This document shows, one piece after another, positions 7,589-14,717 of a stretch of 17,350 bases of DNA. The notes under the pieces are model-generated. The model made no database searches, was not told the origin of the DNA, and saw nothing but the letters and a program-made list of their open reading frames with translations. Source of the DNA: Paralcaligenes sp039935015 (GTDB lineage Bacteria > Pseudomonadota > Gammaproteobacteria > Burkholderiales > Burkholderiaceae_B). The position numbers and the translations under genes were made by a program. Position 1 is the first letter of the stretch. Every line of letters starts with the position of its first letter. The stretch lies in the NCBI GenBank assembly GCA_039935015.1, contig JBDTLC010000137.1, positions 1 to 17,350 on the forward strand, given 5' to 3'.

Positions 7589-8128
7589 TTAGACCTCTTG
7601 CAGCCAGACATCGACGATGGCGGCCAGGCTTTCGCCAACTTGGGTGCCGGCCGGCAGATCGCCTCGGTCCCAGGTTTTCTGGCCATTGCCGGTTAGTACC
7701 AACCAGGGCGCGCAGCCGGCTTCGCTTGCCGCCAGCAGGTCACGCAAGGAGTCCCCCACCGCAGGCACGGTTTGCAGGTCGATGTCGTAGCGCCGGCCTA
7801 TGTCCAAAAACATGCCGGCTTGGGGTTTGCGGCACGAACAGCCATCGGTAGGTCCGTGTGCGCAGGTGAAAATAGCATCGATGTTGCCGCCCGCATGTGT
7901 TAGCTCTTTTCTGAGCTTGGCATGTATGGCGTTCAGGGTCTCCATGCTGAATAGCCCTCGTGCAATGCCTGATTGGTTGCTGGCGATCACTACTCGCCAG
8001 CCAGCACGCGACAGGCGCGCAATCGCATCCAGACTGCCGGGCAGCGCGATCCACTCGTCAGGGCTTTTTACAAACGTATCGCTGTCGTAATTAATAACGC
8101 CGTCGCGATCGAGTATGGCAAGTTTCAC
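7589..8128 (-). CDS. gmhB: D-glycero-beta-D-manno-heptose-1,7-bisphosphate 7-phosphatase
   Basis: GmhB removes the 7-phosphate of heptose 1,7-bisphosphate on the route to ADP-heptose for the LPS inner core. The 179-residue protein is a cytosolic HAD phosphatase: nucleophile and acid Asp7 and Asp9 in LDRDG, Ser50-Asn51-Gln52, Lys101 in CRKP, and Asp126/Asp130 in GDSLRD. A structural zinc site specific to the GmhB/histidinol-phosphatase branch is visible as Cys89, His91, Cys97 and Cys99 (CAHGPTDGCSC). The start codon is GTG and overlaps the glyS stop (GTGA), so translation is probably coupled. Histidinol-phosphate phosphatase is the main alternative, but the length and setting next to plsC favour GmhB. 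Confidence 0.94.
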   Translation of the reverse strand: MKLAILDRDGVINYDSDTFVKSPDEWIALPGSLDAIARLSRAGWRVVIASNQSGIARGLFSMETLNAIHAKLRKELTHAGGNIDAIFTCAHGPTDGCSCRKPQAGMFLDIGRRYDIDLQTVPAVGDSLRDLLAASEAGCAPWLVLTGNGQKTWDRGDLPAGTQVGESLAAIVDVWLQEV

Positions 8129-10272
8129 TGGGCTAGCCTTGAAATGTCGGCAACCTGATTCATAACTTTGTGCAGGTCGGCCAGAAGGGCCAGGCGGTTG
8201 GCGCGTATTGCGGGGTCGTCGGCCATGACCATGATGTCGGCAAAAAACGTGTCGACCGCGTCTCGGGCTTGTGCCATAGTGGCCAGACTGGCCGCAAAAT
8301 CGCCCTGTGCCAGCAGCGCCTGAGCCTGTGGCTTGAGTTCGATGACAATCTTCGCCAATGCCCGTTCGGCGGGCTCCTTCAGTTGCTCGTGATTGACTTG
8401 GCCTATGTGTTCGTCGGCTTTTTTAAGCAGGTTCGCAATGCGCTTATTGGCCGCCGCGAGACTGACGGCTTCGGGGCGCTGTGCAAACTCGGCGCAAGCC
8501 TGGATGCGGGCAACAACCTGTTGCAGGGGGGGCTCCAGGCTGAGCACAGCGTCGATGACATGGTGTTCGTAATCATTGGCAAGTTGATGGCGGTAACGCT
8601 CATAAATGAAGTGCTGCACGCTGCTTGCCGTGTTGGCTGCGATAGGGTGTGAGCCGAATGTGCCGGCGGTGAACGCCAGCAGATGAGGCAGGGTAAGTTG
8701 CAGAGTTGGCTCGATGGGCAAATAGCCGCCCGCCTGCAGTTGCTCGAAGGCGCTGATCAGGCCCAGTGCTGCACGGCGTAGACCGTAGGGATCGCGTTCG
8801 CCCGTAGGAACCAACCCTATCCCCCAGATACCGATGAGAGTTTCGGCGCGTTCGGCGATGAATAGCAACGCCGCTGTCAGCGTGGCTTCGTTCACCGCTG
8901 CGTCAAGGCGAATACGATATTGTTCGCCCAGAGCGTGCACGACCTCCGCCTCTTCGCCATCGGCGGCGGCGTAATAGGCACCCATGATGCCTTGCAATTC
9001 GGGGAACTCGGCTACCATGTTCGTGCCTAGGTCAGCCTTGGCGAGCAAGGCTGCACGATCGGCGTTTTGCGTTTCAGCACCCAGGCTCTGCGCCAGATAG
9101 CACGCAATCTGGCGTACACGCTCGACCCGTTCAAGCTGAGAACCCAGCTTGTTGTGATAAACAATATTGGCTAGCGCCGCTACGCGAGACGCCAGCGGCG
9201 CTTTGCGGTCGGTGTTGAAGAAGAATTGCGCATCGGCCAGACGAGGACGCACGACCCGTTGATTGCCCAGAATGATATGGCTGGGGTCGGTCACTTGCAT
9301 ATTGCTGACGATCAGGAATCGGTGCGTAAGTTTGCCTGTGGTGGGGTCGAACAAGGGGAAATACTTTTGATTCAGACGCATAGTCAGGATCAGGCATTCT
9401 TGTGGCACAGCCAGAAATTGCTCATCGAATTCGCCCACATAGACGGTGGGATGTTCGACGAGCGCAGTCACTTCGTCGAGCAAGGTGGCAACTGCCGGGT
9501 CGTTCCCAAGCGTGGCGCCGAGCCGCTGGGCGTGCGTGCGCAGTTGCGTGGCAATGGAGTCTTTGCGCGCTGTGAACGAAGCGATGACGCGGCCTTCGGT
9601 ATCCAGCTGTTGCTCATAGGTGTCGGGCGTTTTGATAGTGATGATCCGATTGGCCATGAATCGGTGGCCGCGTGTGTCCCTTCCCGCGTGCAGGCCCAGT
9701 ATGCTGACCGGAATCACTGTGTCGCCCCACAACGCAATCAGTCCGTGGGCCGGGCGCACGAATTTGACGCTGGTTATTCCGTCGGCCAATTGGTAGTGCA
9801 TGACTTTGGGGATGGGCAGGTTGGCAGTGGCGTACTCAAGCGCTTCTTGCAGGCCGCTTGCGAGCAGTGCGCCATCGGCCACGCCTTTGGCGTAAAGATA
9901 GTCTTGCTTGCCGTCTGATTCGTGAATCAAATCGGCCGCCGTCAGTTGCGACAGCCCCTTCCCCGCCAGTTTCTTTACTAGCGCCGGCGTAAGCTCTCCT
10001 TTATTGTCGAGGCCTATTTTTGCCGGCATGAGCTTTTCAGTATAAGTTTGCCGGGGAGCCTGCATGCGCACCGCGCCCAGCCGCAAGGCCAGACGGCGCG
10101 GGGTGGCAAATACGTCGATGGTGCAATCCGGCTCTAGAAGGTGTTGCTTATCGAGCGTGCTGCGTAGCCCTTCTGCGAAGGCGGCGCCGAGCGCCTGCAG
10201 TGCCTTGGGAGGAAGCTCTTCGGTTAGCAGTTCTACCAGCAGGGCCTGAGTAGTTAGGGCGGCGGATGTCAT
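8125..10272 (-). CDS. glyS: Glycyl-tRNA synthetase beta subunit
   Basis: The large subunit of the bacterial alpha2beta2 glycyl-tRNA synthetase; it binds tRNA-Gly, while the alpha subunit holds the aminoacylation site. The 715-residue product starts LLVELLTEELPPKAL, the family's N-terminal signature, and contains ERDPYGLRRAALGLI near residue 485 in the HD-like region. The helical C-terminal part (about 590-715) is the tRNA-binding anticodon domain. It is close to the E. coli length of 689. The ATG start overlaps the glyQ stop (ATGA) and the TGA stop overlaps the gmhB GTG, so the three are tightly coupled, which fits the equimolar need for GlyQ and GlyS. Confidence 0.98.
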   Translation of the reverse strand: MTSAALTTQALLVELLTEELPPKALQALGAAFAEGLRSTLDKQHLLEPDCTIDVFATPRRLALRLGAVRMQAPRQTYTEKLMPAKIGLDNKGELTPALVKKLAGKGLSQLTAADLIHESDGKQDYLYAKGVADGALLASGLQEALEYATANLPIPKVMHYQLADGITSVKFVRPAHGLIALWGDTVIPVSILGLHAGRDTRGHRFMANRIITIKTPDTYEQQLDTEGRVIASFTARKDSIATQLRTHAQRLGATLGNDPAVATLLDEVTALVEHPTVYVGEFDEQFLAVPQECLILTMRLNQKYFPLFDPTTGKLTHRFLIVSNMQVTDPSHIILGNQRVVRPRLADAQFFFNTDRKAPLASRVAALANIVYHNKLGSQLERVERVRQIACYLAQSLGAETQNADRAALLAKADLGTNMVAEFPELQGIMGAYYAAADGEEAEVVHALGEQYRIRLDAAVNEATLTAALLFIAERAETLIGIWGIGLVPTGERDPYGLRRAALGLISAFEQLQAGGYLPIEPTLQLTLPHLLAFTAGTFGSHPIAANTASSVQHFIYERYRHQLANDYEHHVIDAVLSLEPPLQQVVARIQACAEFAQRPEAVSLAAANKRIANLLKKADEHIGQVNHEQLKEPAERALAKIVIELKPQAQALLAQGDFAASLATMAQARDAVDTFFADIMVMADDPAIRANRLALLADLHKVMNQVADISRLAQ

Positions 10273-11180
10273 GCCGTTGCCCCTTGCTGCAGGTTGTGGT
10301 CAAGCATGGGAAAGCCCAGTTTTTCACGCGAATCGTAATAGGCCTGCGCGACGGCGCGCGACAGGTTGCGGATGCGGCCTATGTAGGCAGCTCGTTCGGT
10401 CACGCTGATAGCCCCGCGTGCATCAAGCATGTTGAAGGTATGTGCTGCTTTCAAAGTGACCTCATAGGCAGGTAGCGCCAGTGGCACGTCGATCAGGCGG
10501 CGGGCCTCGGCCTCGTAGTCGCCAAAGTGTGCAAACAGCATGCTGGTCGAGGCGTGTTCGAAGTTATAGGTAGATTGCTCAACTTCGTTCTGGTGGAAAA
10601 CGTCGCGGTACAGTACCCGTCGACCGTTGGTGCCTTCGGTCCAGACCAGGTCGTAGACGCTTTCGACATCTTGCAAATACATGGCAAGGCGTTCCAGCCC
10701 GTAGGTAATTTCGCCGGTGGTTGGCGTGCAGTCTAGCCCTCCTACTTGCTGGAAGTAGGTAAATTGGGTGACCTCCATGCCGTTTAGCCAGACTTCCCAG
10801 CCCAGCCCCCATGCACCCAGGGTGGGGTTTTCCCAGTCGTCTTCGACAAAACGAATATCGTGCATCTGGGGATCAATGCCCAAGGCCTCAAGCGACCCAA
10901 TATACAGATCGAGGATTTCGGGAGGAGCGGGTTTAAGTACAACTTGAAATTGATAATAATGTTGCAGGCGGTTGGGATTTTCTCCGTAGCGGCCGTCTTT
11001 GGGGCGTCGCGATGGTTGAACGTAAGCAGCGCGCCAGGGTTCGGGTCCGATCGAGCGCAGAAAGGTGGCCGTGTGCGAGGTACCAGCCCCAACCTCCATA
11101 TCGTAAGGTTGCAAAAGCGCGCAGCCCTGTTGGTCCCAGTAATGCTGGAGCGTCAGAATAATTTGTTGGAAGGTAAGCAT
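10269..11180 (-). CDS. glyQ: Glycyl-tRNA synthetase alpha subunit
   Basis: Catalytic class II subunit that activates glycine and charges tRNA-Gly. Family blocks are nearly invariant: QPYDMEVGAGTSH, AAYVQPSRRP, DGRYGENPNRLQHYYQFQV, WENPTLGAWGLGWEVWLNG, EVTQFTYFQQVGG, and the C-terminal SREKLGFPML. The ATG at 11180 gives 303 residues, the same as E. coli; an in-frame TTG at 11210 would add ten residues of no family likeness. It is the first gene of the minus-strand operon and faces the crotonase gene across a 158-bp divergent spacer. No strong ribosome-binding site is visible upstream of the ATG. Confidence 0.98.
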   Translation of the reverse strand: MLTFQQIILTLQHYWDQQGCALLQPYDMEVGAGTSHTATFLRSIGPEPWRAAYVQPSRRPKDGRYGENPNRLQHYYQFQVVLKPAPPEILDLYIGSLEALGIDPQMHDIRFVEDDWENPTLGAWGLGWEVWLNGMEVTQFTYFQQVGGLDCTPTTGEITYGLERLAMYLQDVESVYDLVWTEGTNGRRVLYRDVFHQNEVEQSTYNFEHASTSMLFAHFGDYEAEARRLIDVPLALPAYEVTLKAAHTFNMLDARGAISVTERAAYIGRIRNLSRAVAQAYYDSREKLGFPMLDHNLQQGATA

Positions 11181-11338
11181 GAACAAAGCCGGTGAGGCGG
11201 GAAGCCGCAAAATGCTACGATTTTAACTGGTTCCGTTTTTGGTGGATGATTTGGCTCAATGTGATTGGCCGTATGATGGTGGGTTGTCGATTATTTTAAC
11301 GTTCGCGTATTTTGCGCCTTGATTAGCGGGGGTCTTTT
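11181..11338. other. Divergent intergenic region between glyQ and the crotonase gene
   Basis: This AT-richer 158-bp spacer must hold the promoters of both divergent units. A minus-strand TAAAAT (11220-11225) lies about 40 bases before the glyQ ATG but has no convincing -35 box at the normal distance. Two near copies of a CGATTTTAAC word occur, at 11218-11227 and, with three extra bases, at 11288-11300. No open frame or strong palindrome is seen. Confidence 0.5.
11284..11313 (+). promoter_or_regulatory. Possible sigma-70 promoter of the crotonase-fumarase unit
   Basis: TTGTCG (11284-11289) and TATTTT (11308-11313) are spaced by 18 bases, each matching the consensus at four of six positions. 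This places a start site about 20 bases before the ATG at 11339, with a GGGGG ribosome-binding site at 11328-11332. The match is modest and unproven. Confidence 0.3.
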
Positions 11339-12106
11339 ATGTCTGGCTTGGTAAAAGTGGAAGTGGTTGATCGAATTCAGGTTATTACCATTAACCGTCC
11401 CGAAGCACGTAACGCCATCAACTATGACACGGCAGTTGCGCTGGCTGCGGCGTTCGATCGGCTCGACAGCGACGATAACGTCGTTCTGGGCGTTCTGACT
11501 GGCGCTGGCAACACCTTTTCGTCGGGCATGGATTTGAAGGCCTTCGCCAGCACAGGACAGCGGCCTTTGATCAATGGTCGCGGCTTTGCCGGAATCTGCG
11601 AGTGCCCACCGAAAAAACCTATTATTGCGGCGGTCGAAGGGTATGCGCTAGCCGGTGGTTGCGAAATCGCACTAGCTTGCGATTTAATCGTTGCCTCCAG
11701 CACGGCCAATTTTGGCCTGCCAGAGGTGAAGCGCGGCCTGGTTCCAGGCTCGGGCGGGATGTTGCGTCTGCCGCAGCGTATACCGCACCATATTGCCATG
11801 GAGGTCATTCTGACTGGCGAAATGCTGCCGGCACAGCGAGCTTATGACCATGGGTTGGTAAACCGCTTGGCCAATCCAGGACAGGCGCTCGAAGCGGCGC
11901 TGACTCTGGCTCGAGCTATTGTAGAAAACGGGCCGCTTGCTGTGCAGACGGCAAAGCGAATCGTTACCGAGTCCAAAGACTGGCGACAGGCCGATATGTT
12001 CGATTTACAGCGTCCGAGGGTTGCGCATATTTTCACGTCTGCCGATGCCAAAGAGGGCGCTACCGCGTTTGCGGAAAAGCGCAAGCCCGTTTGGCAGGGA
12101 AAGTAA
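11339..12106 (+). CDS. Crotonase-family enoyl-CoA hydratase
   Basis: A 255-residue member of the enoyl-CoA hydratase/isomerase superfamily, adding water to a 2-enoyl-CoA. Oxyanion-hole segments are SSGMDLKAF (about 61-69) and EGYALAGGCEIALACD (about 100-115). Both catalytic glutamates of classical hydratases are present with the same 20-residue spacing: Glu109 (GGCEIAL) and Glu129 (GLPEVKRGLVPGSGG). This supports hydration rather than isomerase-only or hydrolase activity. The acyl substrate cannot be read from sequence; short-chain or carnitine-like (CaiD) substrates are possible. The ATG has a GGGGG site six bases upstream. The fumarase gene follows after 25 bp on the same strand, so they may be co-transcribed. 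Confidence 0.85.
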   Translation: MSGLVKVEVVDRIQVITINRPEARNAINYDTAVALAAAFDRLDSDDNVVLGVLTGAGNTFSSGMDLKAFASTGQRPLINGRGFAGICECPPKKPIIAAVEGYALAGGCEIALACDLIVASSTANFGLPEVKRGLVPGSGGMLRLPQRIPHHIAMEVILTGEMLPAQRAYDHGLVNRLANPGQALEAALTLARAIVENGPLAVQTAKRIVTESKDWRQADMFDLQRPRVAHIFTSADAKEGATAFAEKRKPVWQGK

Positions 12107-12131
12107 GTTTTCAATTTTTAAGTAAAGACCT

Positions 12132-13655
12132 ATGGCTATTGCTATTCGAGAAGAAGATTTAATTCAGTCCATTGCGGACGCCGTGCAGTTCATTAGTTTT
12201 TATCACCCGGCCGACTACATCAAGCATTTGGCGCGTGCCTACGAGCGAGAGCAAAGCCCTGCGGCCAAAGACGCGATTGCGCAGATACTGACTAACTCGC
12301 GTTTGTGTGCCCAAGGGCATCGCCCCATTTGTCAGGACACGGGTGTTGTAAATGTGTTCGTGAAGATAGGCATGAACGTCCGCCTCGATACGCAGCGCAG
12401 CCTGCAAGATGTGTGCGACGAGGGTGTGCGCCAAGGCTATACCAATCCCGATAATCCATTGCGCGCTTCAATGCTTGATGATCCTTTGTTTGCCCGCAAG
12501 AACACGCGCGATAACACACCCTGTATTGTGAATGTCGAACTGGTCACTGGCGACCAATTCGATGTGCAGGTGGCGGCCAAAGGCGGTGGCTCAGAGAATA
12601 AATCCAAATTCGCCATGCTCAATCCTAGCGATTCCATCGTTGATTGGGTGTTGAAAACGGTGCCCTCGATGGGGGCTGGATGGTGCCCTCCGGGTATGCT
12701 GGGCATCGGTGTGGGCGGTACAGCCGAAAAAGCGATGTTGATGGCCAAACAGTCGCTGATGGATGACATCGACATGTACGAATTGCTGCAACGTGGCCCG
12801 CAAAACAAGCTTGAAGCGCTGCGCATCGATTTGTACGAAAAGGTTAATGCGTTGGGTATCGGCGCGCAGGGCCTGGGTGGCTTGACCACTGTTCTGGACG
12901 TGAAAATCAAGACCTTTCCCACCCATGCGGCATCCAAGCCTGTGGCCATGATCCCTAATTGTGCCGCCACCCGGCACGTACACTTCGTGCTTGATGGCTC
13001 CGGGCCTGCTCAATTGAGCCCACCGTCGCTGTCAGACTGGCCCGACGTGCATTGGGCCCCCGACTACAATAAGTCTTTGCAGGTCGATCTGAATACGCTG
13101 ACCCGCGAGCAGGTCGCCAGATGGAAGGCCGGCCAGACGCTGTTGCTATCGGGCAAAATGCTGACAGGCCGTGATGCGGCTCACAAGCGGATACAAGAAA
13201 TGTTGGGCCGCGGTGAATCGTTGCCGGTCGATTTCCGCAACCGCGCGATTTATTATGTTGGCCCGGTCAATCCAGTGCGTGAAGAGGTGGTAGGCCCAGC
13301 CGGCCCCACCACCTCCACGCGGATGGACGCGTTCACCGAAATGATGTTGGCCCAGACCGGCCTGATCGTCATGATAGGCAAGGCCGAGCGCGGGCCGGTT
13401 GCCATTGAGGCAATACGCAGGCATGGCTCGGCGTATCTCATGGCGGTAGGCGGTGCGGCATACTTGGTTGCCCGGGCGATACGTGGCGCCAAGGTGGTGG
13501 GTTTCGAAGATCTGGGTATGGAGGCTATTTATGAATTCGACGTCAAGGATATGCCGGTGACCGTGGCCGTTGATGCCACAGGTTCTTCGGTGCATGAAAC
13601 GGGGCCCAAGGAATGGCAGGCAAGGATCGCAGCCATTCCTATCACGCGTGTCTGA
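12132..13655 (+). CDS. fumA: Class I (iron-sulfur) fumarate hydratase
   Basis: Interconverts fumarate and (S)-malate in the TCA cycle with a [4Fe-4S] cluster. The 507-residue product is a full-length fused alpha+beta form like E. coli FumA, unrelated to class II FumC. The three cluster cysteines are visible: Cys67 (RPICQDTG), Cys185 (GWCPPGMLGIGVGG) and Cys277 (IPNCAATRHVHF). The beta domain carries GKMLTGRDAAHKRI, GPAGPTTSTRMD and the terminal GSSVHETGPKEW. Some class I fumarases of Burkholderiales also hydrate mesaconate to citramalate; given the neighbouring genes that activity is a real alternative here, and sequence alone does not decide. The ribosome-binding site is weak (AAAGA). A REP pair follows the stop. 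Confidence 0.93.
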   Translation: MAIAIREEDLIQSIADAVQFISFYHPADYIKHLARAYEREQSPAAKDAIAQILTNSRLCAQGHRPICQDTGVVNVFVKIGMNVRLDTQRSLQDVCDEGVRQGYTNPDNPLRASMLDDPLFARKNTRDNTPCIVNVELVTGDQFDVQVAAKGGGSENKSKFAMLNPSDSIVDWVLKTVPSMGAGWCPPGMLGIGVGGTAEKAMLMAKQSLMDDIDMYELLQRGPQNKLEALRIDLYEKVNALGIGAQGLGGLTTVLDVKIKTFPTHAASKPVAMIPNCAATRHVHFVLDGSGPAQLSPPSLSDWPDVHWAPDYNKSLQVDLNTLTREQVARWKAGQTLLLSGKMLTGRDAAHKRIQEMLGRGESLPVDFRNRAIYYVGPVNPVREEVVGPAGPTTSTRMDAFTEMMLAQTGLIVMIGKAERGPVAIEAIRRHGSAYLMAVGGAAYLVARAIRGAKVVGFEDLGMEAIYEFDVKDMPVTVAVDATGSSVHETGPKEWQARIAAIPITRV

Positions 13656-13683
13656 TTGGAGTTACCTTCACCGGTCCGTTTTT

Positions 13684-13707
13684 GTAGCGGCAGCCCTTGT
13701 GGCTGCC
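13684..13707 (+). repeat. REP-like palindrome with GTAG head (copy B)
   Basis: GTAGC followed by the perfect 7-bp stem GGCAGCC (13689-13695) / GGCTGCC (13701-13707) around the loop CTTGT. Identical to copy A at 4276-4299 except at the two paired positions that turn a C-G pair into G-C. It lies 28 bp after the fumarase stop. Confidence 0.8.
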
Positions 13708-13726
13708 ATCGACGCGTAAACCGATT

Positions 13727-13750
13727 GGCAGCCACGAGGGCTGCCGCTAC
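13727..13750 (-). repeat. REP-like palindrome with GTAG head, inverted (copy C)
   Basis: Reverse-strand copy of the same element: stem GGCAGCC (13727-13733) / GGCTGCC (13739-13745), then GCTAC at 13746-13750, which is GTAGC on the minus strand. It differs from copy B by one loop base (CTCGT instead of CTTGT). Copies B and C face each other across a 19-bp spacer, the arrangement called a BIME in enterobacteria. The pair can also fold as one long hairpin, and may protect the fumarase mRNA end or stop transcription. Confidence 0.8.
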
Positions 13751-13767
13751 GGATACATGCGATGACT

Positions 13768-13786
13768 GGTTTGCCTTTATCAAACC
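13768..13786. other. Small inverted repeat upstream of the MaoC-like gene
   Basis: GGTTTG (13768-13773) and CAAACC (13781-13786) are a perfect 6-bp inverted repeat around a 7-base loop. It could be an operator half-site pair or a weak hairpin. There is no T run after it, so a terminator role is not supported. Confidence 0.35.
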
Positions 13787-13791
13787 CTGCC

Positions 13792-13820
13792 TTGTCAAAA
13801 AGCGAATTCTAAAATATCCG
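13792..13820 (+). promoter_or_regulatory. Possible promoter of the MaoC-like / CoA-transferase unit
   Basis: TTGTCA (13792-13797, five of six to consensus) is followed after 17 bases by TATCCG (13815-13820, only three of six). The region between is AT-rich (AATTCTAAAATATCC). A good -35 with a poor -10 would suit an activator-dependent promoter, but this is a guess. Confidence 0.25.
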
Positions 13821-13840
13821 ATATGCAGGCAATCTTGTTA

Positions 13841-13870
13841 CCCGGACGTTTAATTCCCGGACGTTTAATT
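13841..13870 (+). repeat. Exact 15-bp tandem duplication
   Basis: CCCGGACGTTTAATT occurs twice head to tail (13841-13855 and 13856-13870), directly before the ribosome-binding site (AGGG, 13874-13877) of the MaoC-like gene. It would lie in the 5' untranslated region or next to the promoter. Confidence 0.9.
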
Positions 13871-13886
13871 ATTAGGGCATGACGAA

Positions 13887-14717
13887 ATGACTGCGATAGA
13901 CGCCACCTCCTGGATTGGGCGCACCGAAACTTGCGCCGACCGTATCGATGTCGGACATGTTGAAAAAATGGCGTTCAGCCTCGATGTCCAAGCGCCTAAA
14001 CAGGGCGACGCCTTGCCTCTGCTCTGGCAATGGGGCCTGTTTGTGAAGGGATATGCCTACGATGAGCTGGGGGAAGACGGCCATCCTTGCCGTGGCGGGT
14101 TTGCCCCGCCCGCTGATAATCGCAATCGTATGTGGGCAGGTGGACGTCTCGAATTTCCCGGCATTTTGCGGGTCGGTGTTGGTGCTAGCCGTGTTTCCAC
14201 CATTATTGCCGTCGAGGAAAAGACGGGCCGTAGCGGAAAGTTGTTGTTTGTAACTATCAAGCACGAGTACTTTCAGAATGGTCTGCTATGCATTTCGGAA
14301 GAACAGGACGTGGTGTATCGCGAACCCAGCCCGCCTAAGCTTAGCGGGACTGATCCGGCGCCACAGGCAGAGTGGGCGGAAGATGTCGTTCCCACCTCCA
14401 CCATGCTGTTTCGCTATTCGGCGGTTACCTTCAACGGTCATCGTATTCACTACGACTACCCCTATGCGACACAGGTAGAGGGTTACCCGGGCCTGGTGGT
14501 TCATGGCCCCATGATTGCGACGCTGATGTGCCGGGCCTTTAGCCGGGCTAATCCAGGCCGCGTGGTGACGTCTTTATCGTATCGGGGCATGCGCCCGCTC
14601 TTTGCGCCACGGGCGTTCCAGGTGGCCGGCGCGCTGACCGATACTGGGCGCGCCCGGTTGTGGGCCGAGCAGGATGGGACATTGGCCCATCAGGCCGAGG
14701 TGAGGTTCGTCGCATGA
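13887..14717 (+). CDS. MaoC/HTD2-type double-hotdog acyl-CoA hydratase (mesaconyl-/itaconyl-CoA hydratase-like)
   Basis: A 276-residue cytosolic protein of two hotdog halves: N-terminal about 10-145, with WQWGLFVKGYAYDELGEDGHP and RMWAGGRLEFPG, and C-terminal about 165-276. The second half carries FNGHRIHYDYPYATQVEGY and GLVVHGPM, the HTD2-like form of the hydratase 2 motif, with His188 and Asp190 as likely active-site residues. The same architecture is found in mesaconyl-C4-CoA hydratase of the 3-hydroxypropionate cycle, in itaconyl-CoA hydratases, and in FAS1-like 3-hydroxyacyl dehydratases, so the class is clear but the substrate is not. Its stop overlaps the start of the CoA-transferase gene (ATGA), indicating a coupled pair that makes and uses CoA thioesters. 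Start ATG 13887 is preceded by AGGG. Confidence 0.82.
   Translation: MTAIDATSWIGRTETCADRIDVGHVEKMAFSLDVQAPKQGDALPLLWQWGLFVKGYAYDELGEDGHPCRGGFAPPADNRNRMWAGGRLEFPGILRVGVGASRVSTIIAVEEKTGRSGKLLFVTIKHEYFQNGLLCISEEQDVVYREPSPPKLSGTDPAPQAEWAEDVVPTSTMLFRYSAVTFNGHRIHYDYPYATQVEGYPGLVVHGPMIATLMCRAFSRANPGRVVTSLSYRGMRPLFAPRAFQVAGALTDTGRARLWAEQDGTLAHQAEVRFVA

Noticed and set aside
9226..9918. 230-codon plus-strand frame inside glyS
   Set aside because: Antisense shadow of the strongly conserved glyS, with no recognisable domain or ribosome-binding site.
13879..13890. Three-codon leader frame (ATG ACG AAA TGA) overlapping the MaoC-like start
   Set aside because: Too short to judge and expected by chance; no attenuator structure accompanies it.
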